A stretch of 64,000 bases of DNA, taken from the NCBI RefSeq assembly GCF_013874595.1, contig NZ_CP059431.1, positions 1,798,001 through 1,862,000 of the forward strand. The letters run 5' to 3'. The number at the start of each line of letters is the position of its first letter. Positions within the stretch are counted from its first letter, which is position 1. The notes beneath the pieces are model-generated. The model made no database searches. It was given only the letters and a program-made list of their open reading frames with translations, and was not told the DNA's origin. Of the stretch, positions 26,452 to 34,803 are shown one piece after another. Both the position numbers and the translations under genes were made by a program. The DNA comes from Flavobacterium sp. xlx-214 (lineage in GTDB: Bacteria; Bacteroidota; Bacteroidia; Flavobacteriales; Flavobacteriaceae).

Positions 26452-26457
26452 GTTTTT

Positions 26458-26838
26458 TTACTGAATTGGTTGGTTAGAAGTTACTTGAGTAATTTTAGCA
26501 TCACCCCAAAGATCTTCTATGTTATAGTATTCGCGAGTTTCTTTTTGGAAAACATGAACAACAATGTTAATATAATCCATTAAAACCCAATTTGCCTGTT
26601 CTGTACCTTCTACATGCCATGGTTTGTCATGCATTTCTTTAGATACAGTTCTTTGTATAGAACCTGCAATGGCGTTTACTTGTGTGTTTGAGTTTCCATC
26701 ACAAATGATAAAATAATCACAAGCTGTATTGTCAATATCTCTTAAATCTAATATAGTAATGTTTTCTCCTTTTACGTTTTCTATTCCTTCGATAATTAAA
26801 GCTAATAAAGCTTCATTTTTTTTTTTGTTTTCGTTCAT
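26458..26838 (-). CDS. rsfS: Ribosomal silencing factor RsfS
   Basis: 126 residues, normal for RsfS/YbeB/Iojap. The protein binds L14 on the 50S subunit and blocks subunit joining when nutrients are short. DLRDIDNTACDYFIICDGNSNTQV and the HVEGTEQANWVLMDYINIVVHVFQKETREYYNIEDLWGD region are typical. It leads an operon with ftsH. Its promoter region is shared with the divergent birA gene. Confidence 0.96.
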   Translation of the reverse strand: MNENKKKNEALLALIIEGIENVKGENITILDLRDIDNTACDYFIICDGNSNTQVNAIAGSIQRTVSKEMHDKPWHVEGTEQANWVLMDYINIVVHVFQKETREYYNIEDLWGDAKITQVTSNQPIQ

Positions 26839-26864
26839 GTATGTATTTTGTACTTATATTATTG

Positions 26865-26872
26865 CAAATTTA
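26865..26872 (-). promoter_or_regulatory. Candidate -7 promoter element of rsfS-ftsH
   Basis: TAAATTTG on the minus strand (TAnnTTTG) ends 27 bases before the rsfS ATG. Confidence 0.45.
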
Positions 26873-26895
26873 TTAAATTGTAATTTGTTAAGTGT

Positions 26896-26903
26896 TATTT
26901 TTG
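26896..26903 (+). promoter_or_regulatory. Candidate -7 promoter element of birA
   Basis: TATTTTTG (TAnnTTTG) ends 30 bases before the ATG at 26933. It is divergent from the rsfS element 24 bases away. Confidence 0.45.
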
Positions 26904-26932
26904 TTCTAAAGTTCTTAAAGATAATATATATA

Positions 26933-27661
26933 ATGCATTTAATCAAACTCAGTGCCACATCTTCAACAAACGATTTTCTAAAACAACTGTCAGTTTCTCA
27001 AGAATTAGCACCTTTTACTGTAGTATGGGCTAAAGAGCAAACACAAGGACGTGGACAGATGGGGGCAAGTTGGGTAACCGAAACATCTAAAAATCTTACA
27101 TTTAGCATTTTTTTAAAAGACGATGCTATACAAATTAATACTTTATTTGGGCTGAATGTAATGATTGCAAATAGTATAGTTAAGGCTTTACAACATTTTA
27201 ATTTAACGAATATTTATGTAAAATGGCCAAACGACATTTTGTCATACAACAAAAAAATAGCAGGTGTTTTAATTGAAAATAATGTAAAAACTGACGGTTC
27301 TATACAATCTATTGTTGGAATTGGCTTAAATACTATGCAAACAAATTTTGATGGTTTTCCAAATGCGTCATCTGTTTTTAATCAATATAATATAGAATTA
27401 AATCATGAAGATGTAATTACTGAAATTGTAAAAAATATAAAGGCATCATTAAGTGATTTTTCAAACATTGTTGATTTGGAGTGGGATCAGTATCATCACC
27501 ATCTTTTTAGAAAAGATGTAGTAAGTACACTTGAATTACCTAATGGTACTAAAATAGTAGGTATTATAAAAGAAGTAAATCGTCAAGGTCAATTGGTTGT
27601 ACAATTAGAAAATGACGATTTAAAAAGTTTTAATTTGAAAGAAATAAAATTGTTGTATTAG
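26933..27661 (+). CDS. birA: Biotin-[acetyl-CoA-carboxylase] ligase, single-function
   Basis: 242 residues from the ATG at 26933. A longer in-frame reading would run back through the promoter region and antisense to rsfS, so it is rejected. The catalytic domain shows the biotin-loop [12 protein letters not shown] and KWPNDI, then a small SH3-like C-terminal domain. There is no N-terminal helix-turn-helix, so this is a ligase without repressor activity. It attaches biotin to the carboxyl carrier protein. The stop overlaps that of the convergent msrB by 3 bases. Confidence 0.95.
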   Translation: MHLIKLSATSSTNDFLKQLSVSQELAPFTVVWAKEQTQGRGQMGASWVTETSKNLTFSIFLKDDAIQINTLFGLNVMIANSIVKALQHFNLTNIYVKWPNDILSYNKKIAGVLIENNVKTDGSIQSIVGIGLNTMQTNFDGFPNASSVFNQYNIELNHEDVITEIVKNIKASLSDFSNIVDLEWDQYHHHLFRKDVVSTLELPNGTKIVGIIKEVNRQGQLVVQLENDDLKSFNLKEIKLLY

Positions 27662-28158
27662 TTTTCGGGTATAAATTTTAAAGAAATTGAATTCATACAA
27701 TAACGATTGCCTGTGGTGTCTTTAGGACCATCTTCAAAAACATGACCTAAATGGCCGTCACATTTGGCGCAAGTTACTTCAACACGAACCATTCCATGAG
27801 ATGTGTCTTTGGTGTATTTTACAGAACCTTCTATAGCTTCATCAAAAGAAGGCCATCCACAAGAAGAATTGTATTTGGTTGTTGATTCAAATAACTTATT
27901 ACCACATGCGGCACAAACATAATATCCTTTTTCAAAAAAATCGTTGTATTTGCCTGTAAAAGGTCGTTCGGTTCCTTTTTCTCTTAAAATATAATATTCT
28001 TCGTCGCTTAATTTTTCTTTCCAATCTTTATCAGTCATAACTTTATTGTTTTGCGCGTTAGCGGTTTGCTCTTTACAACTTAATAATTGTAAACTCAAAA
28101 ATATCCAAAATAGTTTAATTAAGAATAAATTCTTTAATGGTTTCGATAACTTTTGCAT
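27658..28158 (-). CDS. msrB: Peptide-methionine (R)-S-oxide reductase MsrB, predicted lipoprotein
   Basis: 166 residues. The N-terminal 28 residues form a basic, hydrophobic lipoprotein signal ending LLSC (Cys28). The MsrB domain holds the two zinc CxxC pairs (CAAC and CAKC), [19 protein letters not shown], and the catalytic Cys in [11 protein letters not shown]. It reduces methionine-R-sulfoxide; a lipid anchor would place it in the periplasm. The first 44 bases overlap the 3' end of the upstream hydrolase. An internal start at MTDKDW would give a cytosolic form, but the intact signal argues for the long form. Confidence 0.92.
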   Translation of the reverse strand: MQKLSKPLKNLFLIKLFWIFLSLQLLSCKEQTANAQNNKVMTDKDWKEKLSDEEYYILREKGTERPFTGKYNDFFEKGYYVCAACGNKLFESTTKYNSSCGWPSFDEAIEGSVKYTKDTSHGMVRVEVTCAKCDGHLGHVFEDGPKDTTGNRYCMNSISLKFIPEN

Positions 28159-28969
28159 CGCCTAAAATTTTTCTATGTCCTAATCCTTTAGTTAAAAACA
28201 ATTGATGGTTTTTTAAATTATCTGTAATTCCAATTGCTGCAGTATAAGGTACATCCTTATCGTTTTGATCATGAATAACTAGTACAGGCGTTTCCGTTTT
28301 CTTGGCTTGTTGGTCTACGTCATAATTACTCATTTTGTCTTGGTATTTTTGTTCAAAAAGCTGAATTAATAACGGACTAATTTTAACATTCATGCCAATG
28401 GTTAGTAAAAAATCGTCGGTAATATCTTTGGTTTTATTACCAGCGCCAATGGTTACAGTCTTGGTTGTTTTTAAACCTCTACCCAAACTATTAATAATAC
28501 TCATACCACCTAATGAATGCCCTACAATAACATCAAAACCATTGTATTTTTTATCTAACTCAAAAATAGCCTCGATAAAATCTTTCATGTTGGTAGTTGC
28601 TTTGGGGCTTCTTCCATGACCAGGCGCATCAAAACTAATAATATTGTAGTTTAATTCTTTAAACATTTTGGCAATAGAGACCAACTGAGTTCCCCTACCA
28701 TTCCATCCGTGTACCAAAAGCACTTTTTTAGGTCCAAAATTGTTTTCGTAAACAATAATTTCCTTTTTACATATAGGTAATGTAATTTTTGATTTATGCG
28801 AAACCTCAAACATTTTCTGCTCGCGCTTTGGTAATGTATATTTTATAGGTGTTTCAAATAGTTTTAAGGCAAATGCTGCAGCCATTTTTTTGTTTAGTGC
28901 TGATAAAACTTTTGATGTGTTTCTAATGTAACTAGGAACTTCTAAAACTTTTGATTGTTTTTGTGCCAT
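28115..28969 (-). CDS. Alpha/beta hydrolase
   Basis: 284 residues, no signal peptide. It has the alpha/beta-hydrolase oxyanion segment [11 protein letters not shown], the nucleophile elbow GHSLGG (Ser in the middle of G-x-S-x-G), the acid in [12 protein letters not shown] and the final His in LGHRKI. The natural substrate is not evident; the family holds esterases and lipases. It overlaps msrB by 44 bases and would share its transcript, starting from a TAAATTTG element just upstream. Confidence 0.88.
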   Translation of the reverse strand: MAQKQSKVLEVPSYIRNTSKVLSALNKKMAAAFALKLFETPIKYTLPKREQKMFEVSHKSKITLPICKKEIIVYENNFGPKKVLLVHGWNGRGTQLVSIAKMFKELNYNIISFDAPGHGRSPKATTNMKDFIEAIFELDKKYNGFDVIVGHSLGGMSIINSLGRGLKTTKTVTIGAGNKTKDITDDFLLTIGMNVKISPLLIQLFEQKYQDKMSNYDVDQQAKKTETPVLVIHDQNDKDVPYTAAIGITDNLKNHQLFLTKGLGHRKILGDAKVIETIKEFILN

Positions 28970-28987
28970 GTTTTATAATTTTGTACA

Positions 28988-28995
28988 CAAATTTA
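28988..28995 (-). promoter_or_regulatory. Candidate -7 promoter element of the hydrolase-msrB pair
   Basis: TAAATTTG on the minus strand (TAnnTTTG) ends 19 bases before the ATG at 28969. Confidence 0.4.
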
Positions 28996-29049
28996 AAAGG
29001 TATTCATTGAATATTTTATACTTTTATAAAAAATTAAGAAAAGAAATCT

Positions 29050-29856
29050 ATGAAAAAAGTATTTGTTCTATGTAGTATCGCTGCATTAGCCATAGCATGT
29101 GCAACGAATCCGTTAACTGGTAAGAAAGGTATTGCACTTACCAATGAAAATGAACAGCTTATACCTGCTGCTTATCAACAATATTCAACTTTTTTAAAAG
29201 AAAATAAAGTGATTTCTGGAACAGCAGATGCCCAGAAAGTGCAAACAGTAGGAGCTAAAATTAAAGCTGCTGCGGAGCAATGGATGACATCGAGAGGATT
29301 TGGAAGCCAAATTGCTAATTATAAGTGGGAGTATAAATTGGTCGACAGTAAAGAGATAAATGCTTGGTGTATGCCAGGTGGAAAAATTGCTGTTTATTCT
29401 GGAATTATGCCTGTAACAAAAGATGAAGCTGGTTTAGCAACTGTAATGGGGCACGAGGTTGCACATGCTTTGCTAAGTCATAGTCGTAAACGTATGGATA
29501 AAGCTTTAATACAAGCAGGTGTTGGTGAAGGTTTAGGACAATTAACATCGGGTAGTTCAGGAAATTTACAAAAAGCTTTAGGTTTAGCTTATGGTGTAGG
29601 ATCTAATTTGGCTATGTTATCTTATAGCAGAGGCGATGAATCAGAAGCCGATCGTTTAGGTTTGATTTTAATGGCAATTGCCGGATATAACCCAGATACT
29701 GCTATCAATTTTTGGGAACGTATGTCTGCACAAGGTGGTGGTAAAACGCCAGAATTGTTAAGTACGCACCCAAGTGATAAAACACGTATTGCCGATATTC
29801 AAAAATTAATTCCCGAAGCCAAAGCTGAGGCAGCAAAATTCGGAAAAAAATTCTAA
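29050..29856 (+). CDS. M48-family metallopeptidase, lipoprotein
   Basis: 268 residues. A lipobox (AIAC, Cys17) ends the signal. The zinc site is HEVAH at 135-139, with the third ligand in DESEADR (196-202). This is the size and layout of periplasmic lipoprotein proteases such as LoiP/YcaL, which act in outer-membrane protein quality control. There is no transmembrane segment outside the signal. A terminator follows. Divergent from the hydrolase gene. Confidence 0.92.
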   Translation: MKKVFVLCSIAALAIACATNPLTGKKGIALTNENEQLIPAAYQQYSTFLKENKVISGTADAQKVQTVGAKIKAAAEQWMTSRGFGSQIANYKWEYKLVDSKEINAWCMPGGKIAVYSGIMPVTKDEAGLATVMGHEVAHALLSHSRKRMDKALIQAGVGEGLGQLTSGSSGNLQKALGLAYGVGSNLAMLSYSRGDESEADRLGLILMAIAGYNPDTAINFWERMSAQGGGKTPELLSTHPSDKTRIADIQKLIPEAKAEAAKFGKKF

Positions 29857-29870
29857 TATAACTTAAACAC

Positions 29871-29909
29871 AAAAGGTAGTCCTTTACTTATTATGGGACT
29901 ACTTTTTTT
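29871..29909 (+). terminator. Intrinsic terminator after the M48 peptidase
   Basis: GGTAGTCC pairs with GGACTACT through a 12-base loop and runs into seven T. Confidence 0.8.
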
Positions 29910-29921
29910 ATGCAGTAAATT

Positions 29922-31229
29922 ATGAAAACATTTGTAAAAGGAGATAAAAAAGTACTGAATGCTTGGGCGTTTTATGATTGGGCTAACTCGGTTTACGCGC
30001 TGGTTATTTCGTCATCTATTTTTCCTTTGTTCTACGGAGCTCTTTTTCGATTAGAAAATAAAACATCAACCTCTTTTTTAGGTATTGATACGCCTAGTGA
30101 ATCCATTATAAGTTATGTAACAGCTATAGGGTTTTTAATTATTGCTTTCATATCGCCTTTACTTTCAGGAATTGCCGATTATTTAGGAAACAAGAAATTC
30201 TTTTTAAAACTTTTTTGCTTTATTGGGTCGGTTTCTTGTATGATGCTTTATTTTTTCGATTTAAATAATCTATACCTAGGCTTGTTATTTTATATGATGG
30301 CTCTTATTGGTTTTTGGGGAAGTTTAGTGTTTTATAATTCATATTTACCAGATATTGCATTGCCAGAACAGCAAGACGGTATTTCGGCAAAAGGCTATTC
30401 TTTAGGATATATAGGATCGGTTGTTTTATTACTGATTAATTTAGCCATGATTATGAAAAGCGAATGGTTTGGTTTTAGTAGTCCTTTAGAAGCCATGAAA
30501 TGTTCATTTGTTTTAGTGGGTATTTGGTGGTTAGGATTTAGTCAAATTGCATACAGAAGATTGCCTAATTTTAGAAACGATAACAAAATTACAAGTTCAT
30601 TGTTTTTCTCTGGATTTAGAGAATTAAAAAGAATTTTTCAAGAACTTAAGCAGTATCCCGTTTTAAAGGCTTACTTATCTGCATTTTTTGTTTACAGTAT
30701 GGCTGTACAAACTGTAATGATTATTGCTGCTTATTTTGGCGAAAAAGAAGTGCAATGGGTTGACGATGATCAACGCCAAATGGGACTCATAGTTAGTATT
30801 TTATTAATTCAGATTATTGCTGTTGTAGGAGCTATTTTAACATCTAAATTATCAAAAAAAATAGGGAATCTTAAAGCTTTAATAGGTATAAACGCTGCTT
30901 GGGTTTTAATATGTATCTGTGCGTATTTTGTGGTAAAACCAGTAGAGTTTTATGTAGTAGCTGCAATGGTAGGTTTGGTAATGGGCGGAATTCAGTCATT
31001 ATCAAGATCAACTTATTCAAAATTATTACCTGAAACAAAAGATACGACATCGTTTTTTAGTTTTTATGATGTTACAGAGAAAATTGGTATCGTTATCGGA
31101 ATGTTAATTTATGGCGTTATTGCGCAGGTAACAGGTAAAATGCAAAACTCAATTTTATTTTTAGTTGTATTCTTTGTAATAGGTATTGTACTTCTTATAA
31201 AAGCTAGGAAAAAGCAAGTTAATAGTTAA
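29922..31229 (+). CDS. MFS transporter, UMF1/Atg22 family
   Basis: 435 residues with about 12 membrane segments. The start KVLNAWAFYDWANSVYALVISSSIFP is the hallmark of the UMF1 (Atg22-like) branch, and LSGIADYLGNKKFFLK is the cytoplasmic loop. VMGGIQSLSRSTYSKLLP is another family stretch. The yeast relative exports amino acids from the vacuole; the substrate of bacterial members is unknown. No other transport genes lie nearby. Confidence 0.9.
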   Translation: MKTFVKGDKKVLNAWAFYDWANSVYALVISSSIFPLFYGALFRLENKTSTSFLGIDTPSESIISYVTAIGFLIIAFISPLLSGIADYLGNKKFFLKLFCFIGSVSCMMLYFFDLNNLYLGLLFYMMALIGFWGSLVFYNSYLPDIALPEQQDGISAKGYSLGYIGSVVLLLINLAMIMKSEWFGFSSPLEAMKCSFVLVGIWWLGFSQIAYRRLPNFRNDNKITSSLFFSGFRELKRIFQELKQYPVLKAYLSAFFVYSMAVQTVMIIAAYFGEKEVQWVDDDQRQMGLIVSILLIQIIAVVGAILTSKLSKKIGNLKALIGINAAWVLICICAYFVVKPVEFYVVAAMVGLVMGGIQSLSRSTYSKLLPETKDTTSFFSFYDVTEKIGIVIGMLIYGVIAQVTGKMQNSILFLVVFFVIGIVLLIKARKKQVNS

Positions 31230-31276
31230 AATCACGAATATTTTAGTAAATATTTTCTCTGTAAAAAAAATAATTT

Positions 31277-31284
31277 TATATTTG
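31277..31284 (+). promoter_or_regulatory. Candidate -7 promoter element
   Basis: TATATTTG (TAnnTTTG) ends 27 bases before the ATG at 31311. Confidence 0.45.
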
Positions 31285-31310
31285 GATAAATTTAACATTT
31301 TGAAAATCGT

Positions 31311-31904
31311 ATGAAAAGATTAAAATATATTGTAGCAACTGTTGTTTTAGCAATGGGATTTGCATCATGTGAAACAGAAGCTGTTGATGAAAAGTTAAAA
31401 GATGATACTTTAACAGCTAAACCTATTTTGCGTTTTGAATTGAATGATAAGCAAACAATAGTAGCAGACAGTGTTAAAGTTTTATGGGATAGTGGTCAAT
31501 TTGTTATTGAATCACGTTTGTCAATTTTAAATGTTGATGATACAACAAATCCTGAAACACGTTATAAGCCTGGTTATTTACATATAAGCTGTAGTACTTT
31601 AGCGTTAGGTAATTTTCCAACAGGGTTAAGTTTAGAAAATCCAAGCAATAACTTAAGTTCGGCTGATTTAGCAATTATGGAAATGGTTCCTGATGATGAT
31701 GGTGTTTTACAAAAAGTTTGGACGTATTATTCTACTGATAATGCGGAAGAAAATCAAAATGCTGGATATACAAATATTTCGGTTATAAATGACAAAGCTA
31801 AATATTTTGATGGTAATTTTGAATATATTTTATTTCCTGATCCTGATTCTGAATTAAAACCTCAGAGAGCCACAAAAGGTAATTTTAATTATGTAAAATA
31901 TTAG
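31311..31904 (+). CDS. Hypothetical lipoprotein
   Basis: 197 residues. The signal peptide ends in a lipobox (FASC, Cys19). The mature part is rich in Asp/Asn/Ser and probably forms a beta-sandwich. It has no recognised motif and no related neighbour. Its own promoter-like TATATTTG and a 40-bp palindromic terminator mark it as a single-gene unit. Confidence 0.78.
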   Translation: MKRLKYIVATVVLAMGFASCETEAVDEKLKDDTLTAKPILRFELNDKQTIVADSVKVLWDSGQFVIESRLSILNVDDTTNPETRYKPGYLHISCSTLALGNFPTGLSLENPSNNLSSADLAIMEMVPDDDGVLQKVWTYYSTDNAEENQNAGYTNISVINDKAKYFDGNFEYILFPDPDSELKPQRATKGNFNYVKY

Positions 31905-31920
31905 TTTTAATAAAAACATA

Positions 31921-31960
31921 AAAATAAACCCAAAAAAATATATTTTTTTGGGTTTATTTT
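31921..31960. terminator. Perfect 40-bp palindrome, probable strong terminator
   Basis: The 40 bases are identical on both strands, with a CCC/GGG clamp between A/T runs (arm ends AAAATAAACCC and GGGTTTATTTT). Position 17 bases after a stop codon suggests termination; the central A7/T7 means the loop must be small. Confidence 0.7.
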
Positions 31961-32150
31961 TGAAAAAAGAGGAATGTATTAAGATCGTGATTGAAGGTTT
32001 ACATACGCATTTTTGTTATATGTTTTTTCAATTCCAGAACATCTTAATCAGCTCATTAAAATTGTATAATGAATTATGGTAACTTTTAGGATGTAATTTG
32101 TTTTTTGAATCTTTCATTCAGTTTTCAACATTCGTTTACGTTGTAAAATT

Positions 32151-32183
32151 AAAAAAGCCTTAAAATAAATTAAGGCTTTTAAT
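32151..32183 (-). terminator. Intrinsic terminator after guaA
   Basis: Perfect 10-bp stem (AAAAGCCTTA / TAAGGCTTTT) with an 8-base loop, followed by T on the minus strand. It starts 4 bases past the guaA stop. Confidence 0.85.
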
Positions 32184-32186
32184 ATA

Positions 32187-33719
32187 TTATTCCCACTCAA
32201 TAGTTGCTGGTGGTTTAGAGCTAATATCGTAAGCAACACGATTAATACCTTTTACCTCATTAATGATTCGGTTAGAAACTAATTCTAAAAATTCATAAGG
32301 TAATTTAGACCAAGTTGCTGTCATAAAATCAATTGTATTTGCAGAACGTACAACAGCTGTATATTCATACGTACGCTCGTCGCCCATTACACCAACCGAT
32401 TTTACTGGTAATAAAACCACAAAAGCTTGTGAAACTTCGTCGTATAAATTGTGTGCATAAAGCTCGTCAATAAAAATTTGATCGGCTTCTTGTAAAATAC
32501 GTACTTTTTCTTCGTCAACTTCACCTAAAACACGAATACCTAAACCTGGTCCTGGAAATGGATGACGGTAAACTAATTCACGAGGAATTCCTAATTCAAC
32601 TCCAACTTTACGTACTTCGTCTTTAAACAACTCACGTAACGGTTCTAATAATTGAAGTTTCATATCTTCTGGTAATCCACCTACATTGTGATGTGATTTG
32701 ATTGTTGCAGAAGGTCCTTTTACTGATTGCGATTCAATTACATCAGGATAAATAGTTCCTTGCGCTAAGAAAGAGGCATCGCCAAACTTTTTAGACTCTT
32801 CATCAAAAACAGCCACAAAATCACGACCAATTGCTTTACGTTTAGCTTCTGGCTCATCAATACCTTTTAAACTAGTTAAGAAACGTTCAGAGGCATCAAC
32901 CATTTTAATGTTCATATTAAAATGCTTGCCGTAATTTTCCATTACTTTTTTACCTTCGTCTTTACGTAGCAAACCTGTATCAACAAAAATACATGTTAAC
33001 TGATCGCCAATTGCACGGTGAATTAACACAGCAGCAACAGAAGAATCAACACCGCCTGAAAGTCCTAAAATAACTTTTTTAGTACCAACTACTTCTTTGA
33101 TTCGAGCAATTTCTGTTTCGATAAAATCTTTTAAAACCCAGTTCTTTTCGGCTTGACAAATATTAAAAACAAAGTTGTTTAATATTTGCGAACCAAATTC
33201 TGTATGGGTAACTTCTGGATGAAATTGAACTGCAAATATCTTATCATTTTCATTAGAAATGGCAGCAATATCGATGTTTGATTTTCCTGCAATTGTAAAT
33301 CCTTTTGGAGCCGTCATTACTTCATCAAAGTGACTCATCCAAACAATAGATTTTTCAGGAATACCTGCTAATAAACTATTTTGAGATAAGATAGTTAACT
33401 CTGATTTGCCGTATTCACCTTTCTCACCTTTTTTAACTTCGCCACCTAATAAATGTGAAATTAATTGCATTCCGTAACAAATTCCTAAAACAGGAATTCC
33501 TAATTCAAACAATTCTTTTTCAACTAAAGCAGCTTCACTACCAAAAACAGACGATGGACCGCCTGATAAAATAATTCCTTTTGGTTGATGTTTTTTAATA
33601 GCTTCAATAGAAGTATTGTAAGGGATAATTTCTGTGTAAACTCCAAATTCTCGAATTCTACGCGCAATTAATTGATTGTATTGCGAACCAAAATCCAAAA
33701 TGATAATTCCGTTTGTCAT
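32187..33719 (-). CDS. guaA: GMP synthase (glutamine-hydrolysing)
   Basis: 510 residues, full length. The N-terminal class I glutaminase has Cys81 in GICYGMQ and the His/Glu pair in FAVQFHPEV (167, 169). The ATP pyrophosphatase has the PP-loop SGGVDSS (221-227), and the C-terminal dimerisation domain ends ISSKPPATIEWE. It converts XMP to GMP using glutamine and ATP. A TACTTTTG promoter-like element lies 18 bases upstream and a terminator directly downstream, so it stands alone. Confidence 0.98.
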   Translation of the reverse strand: MTNGIIILDFGSQYNQLIARRIREFGVYTEIIPYNTSIEAIKKHQPKGIILSGGPSSVFGSEAALVEKELFELGIPVLGICYGMQLISHLLGGEVKKGEKGEYGKSELTILSQNSLLAGIPEKSIVWMSHFDEVMTAPKGFTIAGKSNIDIAAISNENDKIFAVQFHPEVTHTEFGSQILNNFVFNICQAEKNWVLKDFIETEIARIKEVVGTKKVILGLSGGVDSSVAAVLIHRAIGDQLTCIFVDTGLLRKDEGKKVMENYGKHFNMNIKMVDASERFLTSLKGIDEPEAKRKAIGRDFVAVFDEESKKFGDASFLAQGTIYPDVIESQSVKGPSATIKSHHNVGGLPEDMKLQLLEPLRELFKDEVRKVGVELGIPRELVYRHPFPGPGLGIRVLGEVDEEKVRILQEADQIFIDELYAHNLYDEVSQAFVVLLPVKSVGVMGDERTYEYTAVVRSANTIDFMTATWSKLPYEFLELVSNRIINEVKGINRVAYDISSKPPATIEWE

Positions 33720-33736
33720 TGTGCTGTTTGTTTATG

Positions 33737-33744
33737 CAAAAGTA
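33737..33744 (-). promoter_or_regulatory. Candidate -7 promoter element of guaA
   Basis: TACTTTTG on the minus strand (TAnnTTTG) ends 18 bases before the guaA ATG. Confidence 0.45.
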
Positions 33745-33793
33745 AATTAAATATAGCATTTTTAAAAATAGCAACGTTTTTTTTAATGTTTTT

Positions 33794-33824
33794 TTTGCTT
33801 TCCTAAAAAATGGAACTATTTTTG
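33794..33824 (+). promoter_or_regulatory. Promoter with -33 and -7 elements for the NlpE-like gene
   Basis: TTTG at 33794-33797 and TATTTTTG at 33817-33824 are 19 bases apart, the usual spacing of Bacteroidota sigma-A promoters. The -7 ends 37 bases before the start codon. This is the clearest promoter in the window. Confidence 0.65.
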
Positions 33825-33860
33825 TTAAACACTTTAATATTTAGATAAACATTCTTTGCT

Positions 33861-34634
33861 ATGAAAAGTATTCATAATTTACTTGTGGCTACTGCTATTG
33901 TTGGGTTTATTGGCTGTTCTAAAAAAGACAAAAATGATGCACCAATTGTAATACAACAAGCACTTTTAGACACTATTTATAGTAGTACATATGAAGGCAT
34001 CATTCCGTGCCCAGATTGTCCTGGTATTGAAACTAGCATTCGTATTTATAATGATAGTACTATTTCTAGAACGATTTACTATCAAGACAAAAATGAACTT
34101 CCGGTTACTAAAGTTGGAACTTGGAAATTAAAAGATTCTGTATTTCAGGCAACTTTTGATAGAGAAAAATTATTTTACAAAATAAAAGGGACTGATAAAA
34201 TTTTACGTGTTGGAAGTGATTTAAAAGAAGTAACTGGTGAATTAGCTAAAGATTATGTTTTACATAAATCAACCCTTTTTAAATCTAAAAACATTGAATG
34301 TGAATATGTTGCTGGAGATACTTTAAATTTATACAATAAAATAAAAATTACCCATTCTAAGAAAGATCATTTTAATGTACAATTTACCCATTATAACAAA
34401 TTAGATTCTTTAACAAATTGTACTACTAAATTGGATGCCGTATTAGATAAAGGACATCATTTAAATATTCCTTTAAACAAGGAAAAAGGTAATTTACGCA
34501 TTATTTTCACCAAAAAAGAAGCACATGTTTTATTTGAAAATATTAGTAAAGACTCTATAAAGTTTAATTGTAATGATAGTTTACGATTTTTACCTTTAGA
34601 AGGATCTTATAGAAAATTAAAAAGCACTCTTTAA
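33861..34634 (+). CDS. NlpE-like copper/envelope-stress lipoprotein
   Basis: 257 residues. The lipobox is FIGC (Cys19). Residues 40-125 form the NlpE N-terminal fold, with the CxxC motif CPDC at 50-53 in YEGIIPCPDCPGIET and the GTWKLKDSVF strand. E. coli NlpE activates the Cpx envelope-stress response and takes part in copper tolerance. The C-terminal half has no recognised domain. Its stop codon lies inside the terminator hairpin. Divergent from guaA. Confidence 0.82.
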   Translation: MKSIHNLLVATAIVGFIGCSKKDKNDAPIVIQQALLDTIYSSTYEGIIPCPDCPGIETSIRIYNDSTISRTIYYQDKNELPVTKVGTWKLKDSVFQATFDREKLFYKIKGTDKILRVGSDLKEVTGELAKDYVLHKSTLFKSKNIECEYVAGDTLNLYNKIKITHSKKDHFNVQFTHYNKLDSLTNCTTKLDAVLDKGHHLNIPLNKEKGNLRIIFTKKEAHVLFENISKDSIKFNCNDSLRFLPLEGSYRKLKSTL

Positions 34635-34648
34635 AAGAGTGCTTTTTT
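34621..34648 (+). terminator. Terminator overlapping the NlpE-like stop codon
   Basis: AAAGCACTCTT pairs with AAGAGTGCTTT and runs into T. The last four codons and the TAA (34632-34634) form the 5' arm and loop, so the coding sequence is part of the hairpin. Confidence 0.85.
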
Positions 34649-34773
34649 ATATTTAAACTAGATTATTGTTGTGCTTCCATGACAACCACATTAGCTTCGG
34701 CTACTTTTTTTTGTAGAAAGTAAAAAAAATATTATTTATAAAAGTTAACCAAGCACAATATACTTGGTTTTTC

Positions 34774-34781
34774 TATTTTTG
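34774..34781 (+). promoter_or_regulatory. Candidate -7 promoter element of the FabK-like gene
   Basis: TATTTTTG (TAnnTTTG) ends 22 bases before the start at 34804. A small inverted repeat (AACCAAG / CTTGGTT, 34747-34769) lies just upstream. Confidence 0.4.
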
Positions 34782-34803
34782 TATAAATCATAAAAAAATA
34801 TAA

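Noticed and set aside
26729..26932. 68-residue N-terminal extension of birA
   Set aside because: It runs antisense through rsfS and the shared promoter region, has no HTH, and the ATG at 26933 gives the standard ligase start.
32028..32117. 29-codon minus-strand frame in the gap before guaA
   Set aside because: Too short, with no signal, domain or promoter, and next frames are closed; may be gene debris but cannot be shown.
34747..34769. Inverted repeat AACCAAG / CTTGGTT as a second terminator
   Set aside because: A stronger terminator is already present at 34621-34648, and this 7-bp stem lies next to a promoter-like element, so an operator or chance is as likely.
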